In this document: one piece after another, positions 41,625 through 50,004 of the stretch
Position numbering within the stretch: the first letter of the stretch is position 1
How the letters are laid out: the number at the start of each line of letters is the position of its first letter
IMG/VR virus record: IMGVR_UViG_3300044527_000952
Coordinates: 29,058-93,057 of that record
Direction: 5' to 3' (one strand)
Source: a virus
Length of the DNA: 64,000 nucleotides
Program-made: the position numbers and the translations under genes
Notes under the pieces: generated by a model
The model's input: the letters and a program-made list of their open reading frames with translations, nothing else
Databases searched by the model: none
What the model was told of the DNA's origin: nothing

Positions 41625-42074
41625 ATGACAAATCTTACACTTCGTTCATTCGATATTCCTACTATTACAAAATTTGGTATTGGTTTCGACCGTATGTTTG
41701 ATGAACTTTCACGTTTACAGGAAGGTACAACAAGCACCAATTATCCCCCATACAATATCATTGAAGTAACCGATGATAAGTATATTATTGAACTTGCAGT
41801 TGCAGGTTTTAAAGAGGGTGATATTGATATTACTGTGCATAATCGTAGCTTAACCATTAAAGGTAAGCGTCAGGTTGCAACTGTAGAGGGTCAAGAAACC
41901 AAGTATATTCATCAGGGTATTGGGTCACGTTCATTTGAGCGTACATGGCCTATTGCTGAGTATGTTGAGGTAACAAGTGCAATACAAGAAAATGGTATTT
42001 TAAGTGTTACTTTAGAGCGTAAAGTTCCTGAAGAAAAGAAACCAAAGTCTATTGCAATCACTTATACAAAGTGA
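41625..42074 (+). CDS. hsp20: Hsp20/alpha-crystallin small heat-shock protein
   Basis: 149 aa. N-terminal arm, then an alpha-crystallin domain (YNIIEVTDDKYIIELAVAGF through LSVTLERKVPEEK) and a C-terminal IxI motif (SIAI) for oligomer assembly. An ATP-independent holdase. T4-like cyanophages also carry hsp20, usually as a late gene. Here clpS lies directly downstream, separated by hairpins. Confidence 0.93.
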   Translation: MTNLTLRSFDIPTITKFGIGFDRMFDELSRLQEGTTSTNYPPYNIIEVTDDKYIIELAVAGFKEGDIDITVHNRSLTIKGKRQVATVEGQETKYIHQGIGSRSFERTWPIAEYVEVTSAIQENGILSVTLERKVPEEKKPKSIAITYTK

Positions 42075-42097
42075 TAAAATACTAAATACAGGAGTAA

Positions 42098-42140
42098 ACA
42101 GCGTAGTGTTTTGCTACGCTGTCCTCTCCAATACTAGAGG
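42098..42140 (+). promoter_or_regulatory. two consecutive hairpins between hsp20 and clpS
   Basis: First: ACAGCGTAG, loop TGTTTTG, CTACGCTGT (42098-42122), a 9-bp perfect stem without a T-run. Second: CCTCT (42123-42127) paired with AGAGG (42136-42140); AGAGG is the clpS Shine-Dalgarno, so this stem would hide it. A CTAAATA late-type element (42082-42088) precedes both. Confidence 0.55.
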
Positions 42141-42147
42141 AATTTTT

Positions 42148-42465
42148 ATGGCTAAAATTGATGTTAAAACTGATGTAAAAACACGTATTAAACCAAATTT
42201 ACAATTGGACATACCTCCAATGTACAAGATCATTTATATTAATGATAACGTTACTACTATGGAGTTTGTAGTGGCTACATTAGTCGAGCATTTTCAATAT
42301 ACTGCCGAAACAGCGATAACCATTACCACAGATATACATGAGTCAGGTAGTGCAGTGGTTGCAGTATTACCATATGAAATCGCAGAACAAAAAGGTATAG
42401 AAGTTACTATGGAAGCACGTGCAAACGGTTTTCCATTACAAATTAAATTAGAAGCAGAAGATTAA
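42148..42465 (+). CDS. clpS: ClpS adaptor
   Basis: ATG 42148 after AGAGGA; the longer upstream frame runs through the hairpins. 105 aa: an unstructured Lys-rich N-terminus, then the ClpS core PPMYKIIYINDNVTTMEFVV, TTDIHESGSAVVAVLPYEIA and MEARANGFPLQIKLEAE. ClpS hands N-degron substrates to ClpAP and in some bacteria modulates ClpX. Its stop overlaps the stop of the convergent minus gene (TTAA). Confidence 0.9.
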   Translation: MAKIDVKTDVKTRIKPNLQLDIPPMYKIIYINDNVTTMEFVVATLVEHFQYTAETAITITTDIHESGSAVVAVLPYEIAEQKGIEVTMEARANGFPLQIKLEAED

Positions 42466-43166
42466 CTCAACGCTATACGTTTAGGATAGTAGGGTAGATT
42501 AGCAAATTTTGGGTTGTTAACATAACGTCGATTGTTATAAGTTCCATCAATTATTTTATTATACGATCCAAATAACCAATGATCTACTTTATTATTAGTA
42601 TCATTTAACAATGCCATTATAATGCCTACAGGATCAGGCAAATCATTTTCAGGATCTTTAAAAGTAAGTTGTTCACTTGGTAAACTACTTGAAATCACAC
42701 ATATACGTTTAGACTCGTGATGATTCTGTAAACTACGAATAGTTTTATTTAAATAATCCATATCCTGAATACGTAAACTATCAACAATAACACGATCAAC
42801 CTCAGGTAATTGTTGATAATTAGAATTATACCAACCATTGATCGCTACAAAAGCCACACCATTTAATATTATAACGTGATTATGCAAGTATATAACATTA
42901 GGAATAGGTTCACACAACACTTTGAGTTGTTGAATTCTTGTCTCATAAGCGTGTATATCATGGTGTTCAGCCTTACCGTCAATGTATAAAACACCACGGT
43001 AAATCGAACCTAAATGACTTAATACTTGATGTACTTTTTTTAAATTACCACTAATACCACCTGCAACTGCACAAAATAATGAAGTTGGTTTGCCTTCCCA
43101 ATTTAATTCTTCATCATCTGCAAGGTTTAAGTCACTTATTAAGTCTATCGAAAACGGAATATCCAT
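42462..43166 (-). CDS. degenerate calcineurin-like metallophosphoesterase (probably inactive)
   Basis: 234 aa. It has the order of a metallophosphatase but the metal ligands are gone: ISDLNLA where active enzymes have SDxH, AGGISG instead of GD, YIDGKAEH instead of GNHE, VISSSLPSE instead of the His pair, LFGSYN instead of GHxH. I recall similar proteins in T4-like cyanophages. An active homologue is encoded at 51427 in the same window. A binding or regulatory role is the likely remaining function. Confidence 0.65.
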   Translation of the reverse strand: MDIPFSIDLISDLNLADDEELNWEGKPTSLFCAVAGGISGNLKKVHQVLSHLGSIYRGVLYIDGKAEHHDIHAYETRIQQLKVLCEPIPNVIYLHNHVIILNGVAFVAINGWYNSNYQQLPEVDRVIVDSLRIQDMDYLNKTIRSLQNHHESKRICVISSSLPSEQLTFKDPENDLPDPVGIIMALLNDTNNKVDHWLFGSYNKIIDGTYNNRRYVNNPKFANLPYYPKRIALS

Positions 43167-43471
43167 TAAGTTGTCTTAGGTTTTCTAGGTGCCTTAGATG
43201 CAGCAGGGGTTTTTGTAGCGTTAGTTGCTTTTGGTTTGCTTTCAACAGTTGGCTTCTTAGCTGCAGGTTTTTTTTCTTTTTTAATGGGTGCAATGACCAC
43301 ATTATCTTTAGGTTCAGGTTTTTTTGGCTCAGCCTTTGGTGCGGGTGCTTCTACTCTATCTTGAGCAGGTTTAGCCTCAAGGGGCTTAGCCTCTGTAGGT
43401 GGTGCAGGTTCTAAACTTTTAGGTCCATGCACAAATAATTCTCTTAAAAATTTGCCAAGTTTTTCTAGCAT
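43166..43471 (-). CDS. Lys/Pro/Ala-rich histone-H1-like protein, 101 aa
   Basis: N-terminal helix (LEKLGKFLRELFVHG), then about 80 residues of almost only Lys, Pro, Ala and Glu (for example PAAKKPTVESKPKATNATKT). Unstructured and basic toward the C-terminus, like histone H1 tails and T4-like phage DNA-associated proteins. AGGAGA on the minus strand precedes the ATG. It shares its start region with the following dead phosphoesterase gene. Confidence 0.6.
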   Translation of the reverse strand: MLEKLGKFLRELFVHGPKSLEPAPPTEAKPLEAKPAQDRVEAPAPKAEPKKPEPKDNVVIAPIKKEKKPAAKKPTVESKPKATNATKTPAASKAPRKPKTT

Positions 43472-43492
43472 TTTAATATCTCCTTAGTATAG

Positions 43493-43500
43493 TATTTAAT
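43493..43500 (-). promoter_or_regulatory. candidate late promoter ATTAAATA (minus strand)
   Basis: ATTAAATA on the minus strand 21 nt before the histone-like gene, back to back with the plus-strand element at 43526. Confidence 0.4.
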
Positions 43501-43525
43501 CAAATTATCTACGGCTTTTTATTTT

Positions 43526-43533
43526 GGTAAATA
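43526..43533 (+). promoter_or_regulatory. candidate late promoter GGTAAATA
   Basis: GGTAAATA 19 nt before the ATG at 43553, with TAGGAA between. Confidence 0.4.
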
Positions 43534-43552
43534 ACAGAAATATAGGAACTTT

Positions 43553-44062
43553 ATGAATATTAAGGAATTATTTTTTATTTCAAAAATTGACCACTTTTCA
43601 GAAATTAAGCACAATGTACTAAATTCGATTGAACAAATGGGTAAATTTAGTTATTGCAATAAATTTCAAAACATAAGCAACACGGATTATCATTTAAACC
43701 ATGATTTCAAAAGACCCTATACAGAATTTATTGTTCCATGTTTTATACCACATTTAATAAAATTAAATAACGAATTTGGGTATAACGAATATCAACTCAA
43801 AAATATATGGTTTCAACAGTATGAAAAGAATGATTTTCATAATTGGCACTGCCACTCTGATTGCACTTTTACTAATATTGCGTATATTGAACTTCCAAAT
43901 AAGAAAATAACGACACAAGTAAAACTTAAAGGTAAAGATATTAAAATAAATGTTGCTGAGGGAGAAATGTTATCGATGCCTGGGTTTTTGGTGCATGGGT
44001 CACCTACCAACAAAGGAGCACGAAAAACAGTTGTTGTAATGAACTCTTTACACTTTTGCTAG
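43553..44062 (+). CDS. putative 2OG-Fe(II)-type oxygenase (double-stranded beta-helix)
   Basis: 169 aa. The core reads WFQQYEKNDFHNWHCHSDCT near residue 83 (His-x-His), a strand AYIELPN, and MPGFLVHGSPTNKGARKTVV near residue 143 (distal His and Arg). This is the layout of the small 2-oxoglutarate/Fe(II) oxygenases frequent in marine and freshwater T4-like phages. Substrate unknown. Confidence 0.68.
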   Translation: MNIKELFFISKIDHFSEIKHNVLNSIEQMGKFSYCNKFQNISNTDYHLNHDFKRPYTEFIVPCFIPHLIKLNNEFGYNEYQLKNIWFQQYEKNDFHNWHCHSDCTFTNIAYIELPNKKITTQVKLKGKDIKINVAEGEMLSMPGFLVHGSPTNKGARKTVVVMNSLHFC

Positions 44063-44067
44063 ATATA

Positions 44068-44559
44068 ATGAAAACGTCTAAAATTTCAAAATTAATGGAA
44101 TTACCGTTACCAAGCTTAGCTGAACAGCGTAAAAAATCATATAGACCATCATTACGTAAAATTAAAGCTATGTATCGATTAATTAATGAAGAAGTTTTTA
44201 AGAATAAATTATCAATGCCCGAAATACAACTAGTAAAAAGATCCAAGTATTGGGGTTTATGTATGGGTAAAGGTAGGTGGGGAAGTCCTTATCCTACAGG
44301 ATCACATTGTATTATAAAAATAACCAACAAATTTTATTCGCAACAATGGATGATTGCTACCTTGGCACATGAAATGGTACATCAATATCAATGGGATATT
44401 TACAGTGGGAAACGTAAAAAACAAGGAAAATTACCAATCATGAGTCATGGACCATCATTTTATGCTTGGCGTAACAAACTATCCAAGTTTGGGATAACGT
44501 TAAAAACAACTTTTTCAAAAAAGAAATGGTTTACCTATCAAAAATTGGATAAGTGTTAG
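44068..44559 (+). CDS. SprT-like zinc metalloprotease
   Basis: ATG 44068 is preferred over a TTG 12 nt upstream. 163 aa: the zincin motif HEMVH in LAHEMVHQYQWD near residue 99 and the SHGPSFYAW third-ligand motif near residue 128, as in SprT/Spartan-type proteases that cut DNA-protein crosslinks or other DNA-bound proteins. Basic overall. Confidence 0.8.
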   Translation: MKTSKISKLMELPLPSLAEQRKKSYRPSLRKIKAMYRLINEEVFKNKLSMPEIQLVKRSKYWGLCMGKGRWGSPYPTGSHCIIKITNKFYSQQWMIATLAHEMVHQYQWDIYSGKRKKQGKLPIMSHGPSFYAWRNKLSKFGITLKTTFSKKKWFTYQKLDKC

Positions 44560-44560
44560 A

Positions 44561-44588
44561 TTGTTTTAAACATATTATACGTTATAAT
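44561..44588 (+). promoter_or_regulatory. weak sigma70-like promoter
   Basis: TTGTTT, 16-bp spacer, TATAAT, 5 nt before the ATG at 44594; the very short leader makes it doubtful. Confidence 0.35.
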
Positions 44589-44593
44589 GCATT

Positions 44594-45073
44594 ATGTCTG
44601 AAGATAAAAAACCCAATTCAATGAAGGGTAGAACAAGTTACGATTCTGAAATCGGAGGTTTACCTGCGATTTTTATTAATAGAAATGTAACAGAATACCC
44701 TGTTGAAGTTAGTGCGCCAAAGTTTGATCTTGTTCCCATTACGCAACAAAAAGATATTATGCTCAACGTTGCAAGGTTGCATGCTCAGCAAGAATATGAT
44801 AGGATTATGCAACTTGTAAATGTTTTACAAGATCAAGCAGCACAAATTAAACGTAGGTTAGATATAACAGATTGGGTTCACGCAGCAGAATATAGGTTTC
44901 AAATAGCTCACGGTCAAACATATTGGTTATTGTTTGATAGTGAAATACAAAAAACTAGATTATCAATGAATGGCCCGAATGATTGGTCAACAGGTGTACC
45001 CGCTCAATACGAGTACATCACAAAGGTCAAATGGTTAGGTGATTATACTTGGATAGAAGTCGAAGGAGAATAA
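44594..45073 (+). CDS. DUF2452-like protein
   Basis: 159 aa. The core pattern SAPKFDLVPITQQKDIM, LQDQAAQIKRRLDITDWVHA then YWLLFDSEIQ resembles DUF2452 (from memory), found in phages and bacteria with unknown function. Its stop abuts the clpP start. Confidence 0.62.
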   Translation: MSEDKKPNSMKGRTSYDSEIGGLPAIFINRNVTEYPVEVSAPKFDLVPITQQKDIMLNVARLHAQQEYDRIMQLVNVLQDQAAQIKRRLDITDWVHAAEYRFQIAHGQTYWLLFDSEIQKTRLSMNGPNDWSTGVPAQYEYITKVKWLGDYTWIEVEGE

Positions 45074-45673
45074 ATGAGTCTTGTACCTATTGTAGTAGAA
45101 CAAACTAGTCGTGGGGAACGTAGCTACGACATTTATAGCAGATTACTGCGTGATCGTGTAGTCATTCTTAATGGAGAAGTTAACGAAATTAGTGCTAATT
45201 TAATCGTTGCACAGTTACTTTTCTTAGAAAGTGAAGACAGCGATAAAGATATTAGTTTTTATATCAACAGCCCAGGCGGTTCTGTCACCGATGGAATGAG
45301 TATTTACGATACCATGCAATTCATTAAACCTGATGTGTCCACTATCGTTATGGGTCAAGCCTGTAGTATGGGTTCATTTTTAGCCCAAGCAGGGGCAGCA
45401 GGAAAACGTTATATTCTTCCACACGCACGTCATATGATTCATCAACCTAGTGGTGGAGCACGTGGTATGGCAAGTGATATGGAAATTTCATTAAAAGAAA
45501 TTCTTAAAATGAAACGTATGCTTACAGAATTGTATGTAAAGCATAATTCAGTTGGTATGTCATTTACCGATTTCCAACGTGATATGGATCGTGATAAATT
45601 TATGTCTGCACAAGAATCAGTTGACTATGGTTTAGCAGATAAAGTTATTACTAAACGTGAAGATAATGTCTAA
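45074..45673 (+). CDS. clpP: ClpP protease subunit
   Basis: 199 aa, nearly collinear with E. coli ClpP from [20 protein letters not shown]. Catalytic Ser98 in GQACSMGSF, His123 in MIHQPSGG, and the Asp in RDKF near residue 174. There is no long propeptide. It forms the chamber that, with ClpX, degrades unfolded proteins. It shares 8 nt with the following ABC/GNAT gene. Confidence 0.96.
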   Translation: MSLVPIVVEQTSRGERSYDIYSRLLRDRVVILNGEVNEISANLIVAQLLFLESEDSDKDISFYINSPGGSVTDGMSIYDTMQFIKPDVSTIVMGQACSMGSFLAQAGAAGKRYILPHARHMIHQPSGGARGMASDMEISLKEILKMKRMLTELYVKHNSVGMSFTDFQRDMDRDKFMSAQESVDYGLADKVITKREDNV

Positions 45674-46724
45674 TATTTTAACATCTACAGTTATTGTTGA
45701 TGATATGGTCAAAGCAGTTAGTACTGCATTTGATTATGAATTTACAGGAACATCCACCTTTACAGTGCCTGATTTTACTCTACCAACTGATTATCAAATT
45801 GGTTTAATTGTTGGACCAAGCGGTAGTGGTAAATCTAGTATATTAAAAACCATTGGTAATATTGATCAACCACAATGGGATAAAAATAAAGCAATATGCA
45901 GTCATTTCACACGTTTAGATGAATTGCATGCAGTTGGTTTAAATAGTATTCCTACATTGTGTAGACCTTATCATGTATGCAGCAATGGTGAACAACATCG
46001 TGCTGACATGGCTAGACAGCTTAAAAATAGTGCAGTCATTGATGAGTTTACTAGTGTGGTTGATCGCAATGTAGCTAAAAGTTTAAGTAACGCAATTAAT
46101 CGTTATATTAGAGCAGAAGATTTACAAAAGGTAACATTTGCAACATGTCATTATGATATTGTTGAGTGGCTTCGTCCTGATTGGGTATTTGATACTGCAA
46201 CGGGCGAACTCACAAGGGGGTTACTTTGGCAACGTCCAACAATCACTTTGGAAATCATACCTACTGACAGAAAATTGTGGACAGCCTTCGCTCCGCATCA
46301 CTATTTAAGTGGCAGTATGAATAAGTCTGCTAAATGTTGGGCTGCAATATGGAACGATACAATTATTGGTTTTGCTGCAGTTTTACCACAACCAAGTGGA
46401 ACATTAAAAAATGCGTATCGTGGACACCGCACAGTTATCCTACCTGATTTCCAAGGATTAGGAATTGGCGTAAGATTTAGTGATGCTATTGCTAAAATGC
46501 ATATTGAACAAGGTAAACGATATTTTAGTAAAACTGCTAACCCAAGAATGGGTGGCTATAGAGATAACTCTCCTCTATGGAAACCTACAAGTAAGAATAA
46601 AATGAAACGTAAAGATTATTTGTTAAGTGGTACACAGCATGATAAACAAATGCTTTCTGTTGAATCCTTGCTTGCACATGCTAATAGAGAGTGTTGGTCA
46701 CATGAATATATTGGAGAAAAATGA
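45666..46724 (+). CDS. ABC-type ATPase fused to a GNAT acetyltransferase
   Basis: ATG 45666 (352 aa). The N-terminal ABC domain has Walker [10 protein letters not shown] near residue 51, signature SNGEQHR near residue 108, Walker [10 protein letters not shown] near residue 122 and H-loop FATCHYD near residue 158. The C-terminal part (about 190-352) has a GNAT acetyl-CoA loop ([19 protein letters not shown]). No membrane part, so it is not a transporter. I recall this fusion from phages and bacteria, function unknown. It overlaps clpP by 8 nt. Confidence 0.8.
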   Translation: MSNILTSTVIVDDMVKAVSTAFDYEFTGTSTFTVPDFTLPTDYQIGLIVGPSGSGKSSILKTIGNIDQPQWDKNKAICSHFTRLDELHAVGLNSIPTLCRPYHVCSNGEQHRADMARQLKNSAVIDEFTSVVDRNVAKSLSNAINRYIRAEDLQKVTFATCHYDIVEWLRPDWVFDTATGELTRGLLWQRPTITLEIIPTDRKLWTAFAPHHYLSGSMNKSAKCWAAIWNDTIIGFAAVLPQPSGTLKNAYRGHRTVILPDFQGLGIGVRFSDAIAKMHIEQGKRYFSKTANPRMGGYRDNSPLWKPTSKNKMKRKDYLLSGTQHDKQMLSVESLLAHANRECWSHEYIGEK

Positions 46725-47254
46725 TGACTATGCAATTAGAAGATGATCAATTAGAGCGACTTGAAAAATTACTTCAACATGTCGTTGATGATATGTTTTA
46801 CCCTGATGATTACGATGGATGGGAACGTGGTACAGACTATAGCGACACCCCAGGCATCAAATGCATCTTCGAACAATACGGTGACCTAGAAACCGAAGAT
46901 GAAGATGGCGAGTATGTTTATGAGGAAGGTGGTAATAAAGATATGCGTTGTTATGCAATTTTTATCCACAAAGATAGTAAAGAAGGAGAATTTCCTGAAC
47001 ATGATTTTGCTTGGAATTTAATTGTTCATCGTCCAAAAGAAGAAGTTTGTATTTTTGCTTGGTATGATGTAAACAATGAATCATGGGATTTTGTCAATAC
47101 CTATGATTTAGACAGTGAAATGGGCGAAGATGTTCTTATGGATGTTGTAGATTATATTTTAGAAGAGTACTATCATGATACTCAAGAAGATGAGGATGAA
47201 GAACCTGTGAATAATGATCCTACTGCATGGCCTTTTGGAAAGACTGAGAAGTAA
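46721..47254 (+). CDS. acidic protein, 177 aa
   Basis: Very acidic; a repeated Asp/Glu pattern throughout (DQLERLEKLLQHVVDDMFYP). Overlaps the ABC/GNAT stop by 4 nt. Not recognised. Confidence 0.6.
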   Translation: MMTMQLEDDQLERLEKLLQHVVDDMFYPDDYDGWERGTDYSDTPGIKCIFEQYGDLETEDEDGEYVYEEGGNKDMRCYAIFIHKDSKEGEFPEHDFAWNLIVHRPKEEVCIFAWYDVNNESWDFVNTYDLDSEMGEDVLMDVVDYILEEYYHDTQEDEDEEPVNNDPTAWPFGKTEK

Positions 47255-47982
47255 TGTTTGATTTTTTAAAACGTAGAGAGTTAGTGTTTTCATGTAAAAT
47301 AACTGATACATTTTTATACAACTCTTTACCACCAAAATTAAGTTCTCAATGCTTACCAACTTGGTATAAAGAATTAAAACCACATTATGAATTAGAAAAT
47401 AAAGTGGGTTTAATTTATAAAACAGGAACAGTAAGACATTGTGCAGGTATTAAAAAAACATTAACTAGTGGGGTAATTGTCCCCATGTGGTCTGATTTAC
47501 TATTACAGATTAATCCCGATGGTACTTTTTTATACCAATTTTCCGATGAAGCGTCTGAAATACATACACATGATGGAAGACAATATGGAAATTTATTCAA
47601 AGATTCTATATTTTTAAAATTAACTTCACCTTGGGCATGTGAAGCTAACAGACCAATGAATTATTATTTGACACACCCAACTTATCATATTGGCTATGAA
47701 ACGGAGTTTCAGGTGTTGCCTGGGTATATTGATTTTTATTACACTAACGCACTTAACCCATTTATCGTATGTAAAATTAAACCTGAACCCTATCAATTTA
47801 TGATCCCTGGGGGTAGCCCTCTTTACCAACTTTTACCTGTTCATGATCATCGTGTAAAAATTAAAACCCAAGTTGTTTCTCTTGAAAAATTTAAATCATT
47901 AACTGTTCATAATCGCTTTTCTTTTGTAAAAACACATGATAGGTTTGTAAAGTATAAAAATATGATTTATGGAAAAAAATGA
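47254..47982 (+). CDS. DUF6065-like phage protein
   Basis: 242 aa. Contains CLPTWYKELKPHYELENK, then SGVIVPMWSDLLLQINPDGT and IPGGSPLYQLLPVHDHRVK. I recall this pattern (a beta-rich protein often near 2OG oxygenases in T4-like phages), function unknown. TAATG start. Confidence 0.6.
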   Translation: MFDFLKRRELVFSCKITDTFLYNSLPPKLSSQCLPTWYKELKPHYELENKVGLIYKTGTVRHCAGIKKTLTSGVIVPMWSDLLLQINPDGTFLYQFSDEASEIHTHDGRQYGNLFKDSIFLKLTSPWACEANRPMNYYLTHPTYHIGYETEFQVLPGYIDFYYTNALNPFIVCKIKPEPYQFMIPGGSPLYQLLPVHDHRVKIKTQVVSLEKFKSLTVHNRFSFVKTHDRFVKYKNMIYGKK

Positions 47983-48761
47983 ACACTAAAGTATACAAGC
48001 AAGTTAAAAAATTTATTGATCTTTATGGGTTACCTAAAGAAATTGGTGTTACAGGTTGGATTTCAGAAATTAGTGAATGGACTTATCATGATAAAATAAT
48101 AGGTCAGTCTAATGAAGAATCTAAAGGTTGGGTTTATGTTCAACAAAAAAGCAGTAGTTTAAATGAATTAGATTACTACAATTATTGGGATACAGACTCA
48201 GTTTATGCCATAGCAGTATCAGTGTGTGACAATCGCACAAGTGATACGCAACTTTACTTTACCATACATGATAAAGATTTCTTCCTTGATTTATGTAACG
48301 AAGATGCAGATGGTAAAGGGTGGGAGTGGATTAGTGATGTTGATTTAGAAGAAATTGTTAGAGAACTTAATGGATACACTGTTGACCCAAATGATGAGAA
48401 ATACAATGATTTTAATCTTGATTCACAAGATTTTCTATGGAGTAACTGTGAAGAAAACATTATAGAAACTATCTACAGTCTACCTTATAATGCTTGTATC
48501 ATTACGTGGAATAATGGAGCATCTATTACGCTTACAATTAAAAAAGATAATATTACAGCAAAAGTAGTAAATCCACCAACAAAACATCATGTCTTTGTAG
48601 AATTACCAAGCATGGCTTATTTTAATGATATGGTTACTTGGTTACAAGGTAGTAAGTTATCTTATGAGTTGTTATGTAAACCTGATACAAATCATACCGT
48701 AGGGATTAGTTTTGAAAATGATGAACATGCAACTATGTTTAGTTTGAAATGGGCTAGATAA
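47979..48761 (+). CDS. LRW-family protein with long N-terminal extension
   Basis: 260 aa. Residues about 1-200 are not recognised. The last ~55 residues (VFVELPSMAYFNDMVTWLQG, then ISFENDEHATMFSLKWAR) match the small paralogues at 54-61 kb: a helix with W, a strand, then the F-x-x-E-x-x-A-x-M-F-x-L-K-W end. A larger member of the family, away from the array. Confidence 0.65.
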   Translation: MNTKVYKQVKKFIDLYGLPKEIGVTGWISEISEWTYHDKIIGQSNEESKGWVYVQQKSSSLNELDYYNYWDTDSVYAIAVSVCDNRTSDTQLYFTIHDKDFFLDLCNEDADGKGWEWISDVDLEEIVRELNGYTVDPNDEKYNDFNLDSQDFLWSNCEENIIETIYSLPYNACIITWNNGASITLTIKKDNITAKVVNPPTKHHVFVELPSMAYFNDMVTWLQGSKLSYELLCKPDTNHTVGISFENDEHATMFSLKWAR

Positions 48762-48901
48762 TGTACTTAGATGTATTTTTTTGGATAGGAATAGTTGTCT
48801 TATTTTTTCTTATAGGAAATTTTTTAACCCGTAATTTTAAAGGATGTAGTGGAAATTGCCAACAAGGTAAGTATCCATGTGACTGTGGTAAATTTGACTA
48901 A
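48761..48901 (+). CDS. membrane-anchored Cys-rich small protein, 46 aa
   Basis: One membrane segment (FWIGIVVLFFLIGNFL), then CSGNCQQGKYPCDCG, a Cys cluster resembling small phage zinc-knuckle proteins. Starts in the preceding stop (ATAATG). Confidence 0.65.
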   Translation: MYLDVFFWIGIVVLFFLIGNFLTRNFKGCSGNCQQGKYPCDCGKFD

Positions 48902-48924
48902 AGGTAAATAGTTATGTATAATCT

Positions 48925-49134
48925 ATGTACGAAATCAACAAATCAGGTATTACCTACATGCACACTGCAACAATTACTGTTCAGAACAAAGATAATATTC
49001 TAGAAATTTTAGCATGGTTAAAACAATATTGTGTTGGTCAATATACTTGGAAACAAGGACACAAGAATAACGAACGTGTTGTATCGTTCCAACAAGAATC
49101 TGATTTAGTCAATTTCAGCTTGTATTGGATTTGA
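48925..49134 (+). CDS. LRW-family small protein (outside the main array)
   Basis: 69 aa. Helix EILAWLKQYCVGQYTW near residue 29 and end FQQESDLVNFSLYWI. The pattern W-(x)-G-(x)-W-(x)-F-x-x-E-x-D-x-x-x-F-x-L-x-W is the array consensus, placed here alone before a strong promoter. Confidence 0.62.
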   Translation: MYEINKSGITYMHTATITVQNKDNILEILAWLKQYCVGQYTWKQGHKNNERVVSFQQESDLVNFSLYWI

Positions 49135-49159
49135 CAAACTATAAAACTTATCGTATACT
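49131..49159 (+). promoter_or_regulatory. sigma70-like promoter
   Basis: TTGACA (overlapping the preceding stop), 17-bp spacer, TATACT. Drives 49186. Confidence 0.78.
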
Positions 49160-49185
49160 GATCTTGTCATAACACAGGAGGTTGT

Positions 49186-49404
49186 ATGGGTTACAAAATT
49201 ATTCCTTCAATTCCCGCTCGTTACACTAAATTAAAAGGTCTTGAAGGACCTTTCATGTATGAATCAGGTAAGGTGTTGTATTATGATCCTACTGCAGGTC
49301 AGTACTATGACCGTGATAGTGACTTTTACCTAGATTACGAAGAAGCTGACTACCATATCAACTATGGTGCACGTAAAACTTTTGAAATACTAAAAACAAC
49401 ATGA
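49186..49404 (+). CDS. hypothetical protein, 72 aa
   Basis: Tyr/Asp-rich (KVLYYDPTAGQYYDRDSDFY). GGAGGT precedes the ATG. Not recognised. Confidence 0.65.
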   Translation: MGYKIIPSIPARYTKLKGLEGPFMYESGKVLYYDPTAGQYYDRDSDFYLDYEEADYHINYGARKTFEILKTT

Positions 49405-49565
49405 CTAAAACAATCGTAGCAGGTATTGGATTTATTTTTGGCAGTGTGCTTGGTTCAATGTACGCACAGCAAAAATTTATGTTAGAATGTGATTTAAATA
49501 AAAACATTGTCATACGTAGTATGATGTATGATTGCAGTAAAAAACAATTAAAGAATGAAGTTTAA
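49401..49565 (+). CDS. small signal-peptide/TM protein, 54 aa
   Basis: Hydrophobic N-terminus (IVAGIGFIFGSVLGSMYAQQ) with two later Cys. ATGA overlap with the preceding gene. Confidence 0.6.
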   Translation: MTKTIVAGIGFIFGSVLGSMYAQQKFMLECDLNKNIVIRSMMYDCSKKQLKNEV

Positions 49566-49587
49566 ACGTTACAACTCGGAGCAAAAC

Positions 49588-49989
49588 ATGGGATTAGATC
49601 AGTACGCATACGTGTCTGCCAATGAAGGTGATTATGACGCATACTATGAAAACAAAAATGTTGCTAAACCACGTGAACTAGCCTATTGGCGTAAACACCC
49701 TAATTTACAAGGATGGATGGAACAACTTTGGTTAAAAAAAGGTGGGGTAGATACAGGTGGTGCTTGGGGTTCAAGTTTTAATGGTATTGAACTTGAGTTG
49801 ACGTGGGATGATCTAAATCAACTAGAACAAGACATTAAGAATGGTGTTGTAGCATCTTTAGATATTAAAGGTTTTTTCTTTGGTATCCCAAGTGATGACT
49901 ATTATCGTAACCAAGATTTGCAGTTTATTGCTGATGCCAAAGCTGAACTTATTATTGGGTTAAAAGTTTTCTATAACTCAAGTTGGTAA
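49588..49989 (+). CDS. conserved MGLD-type phage/bacterial protein, 133 aa
   Basis: ATG 49588 follows GGAG by 6 nt, and the family begins MGLDQYAYVS; the ATG at 49555 lies inside the previous gene. Contains ELAYWRKHPNLQGWMEQLW and FNGIELELTWDDLNQLEQD. Widely distributed; sometimes mislabelled as phosphoglycerate kinase. Function unknown. Confidence 0.75.
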   Translation: MGLDQYAYVSANEGDYDAYYENKNVAKPRELAYWRKHPNLQGWMEQLWLKKGGVDTGGAWGSSFNGIELELTWDDLNQLEQDIKNGVVASLDIKGFFFGIPSDDYYRNQDLQFIADAKAELIIGLKVFYNSSW

Positions 49990-50004
49990 ATTATAAAAAA
50001 GTTA

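Noticed and set aside
43079-43414. Cys/Phe-rich plus-strand ORF over the histone-like gene
   Set aside because: Antisense of the Lys/Pro/Ala-rich protein; the aromatic and Cys content is an artefact of complementing AAA/GCA/CCA codons.
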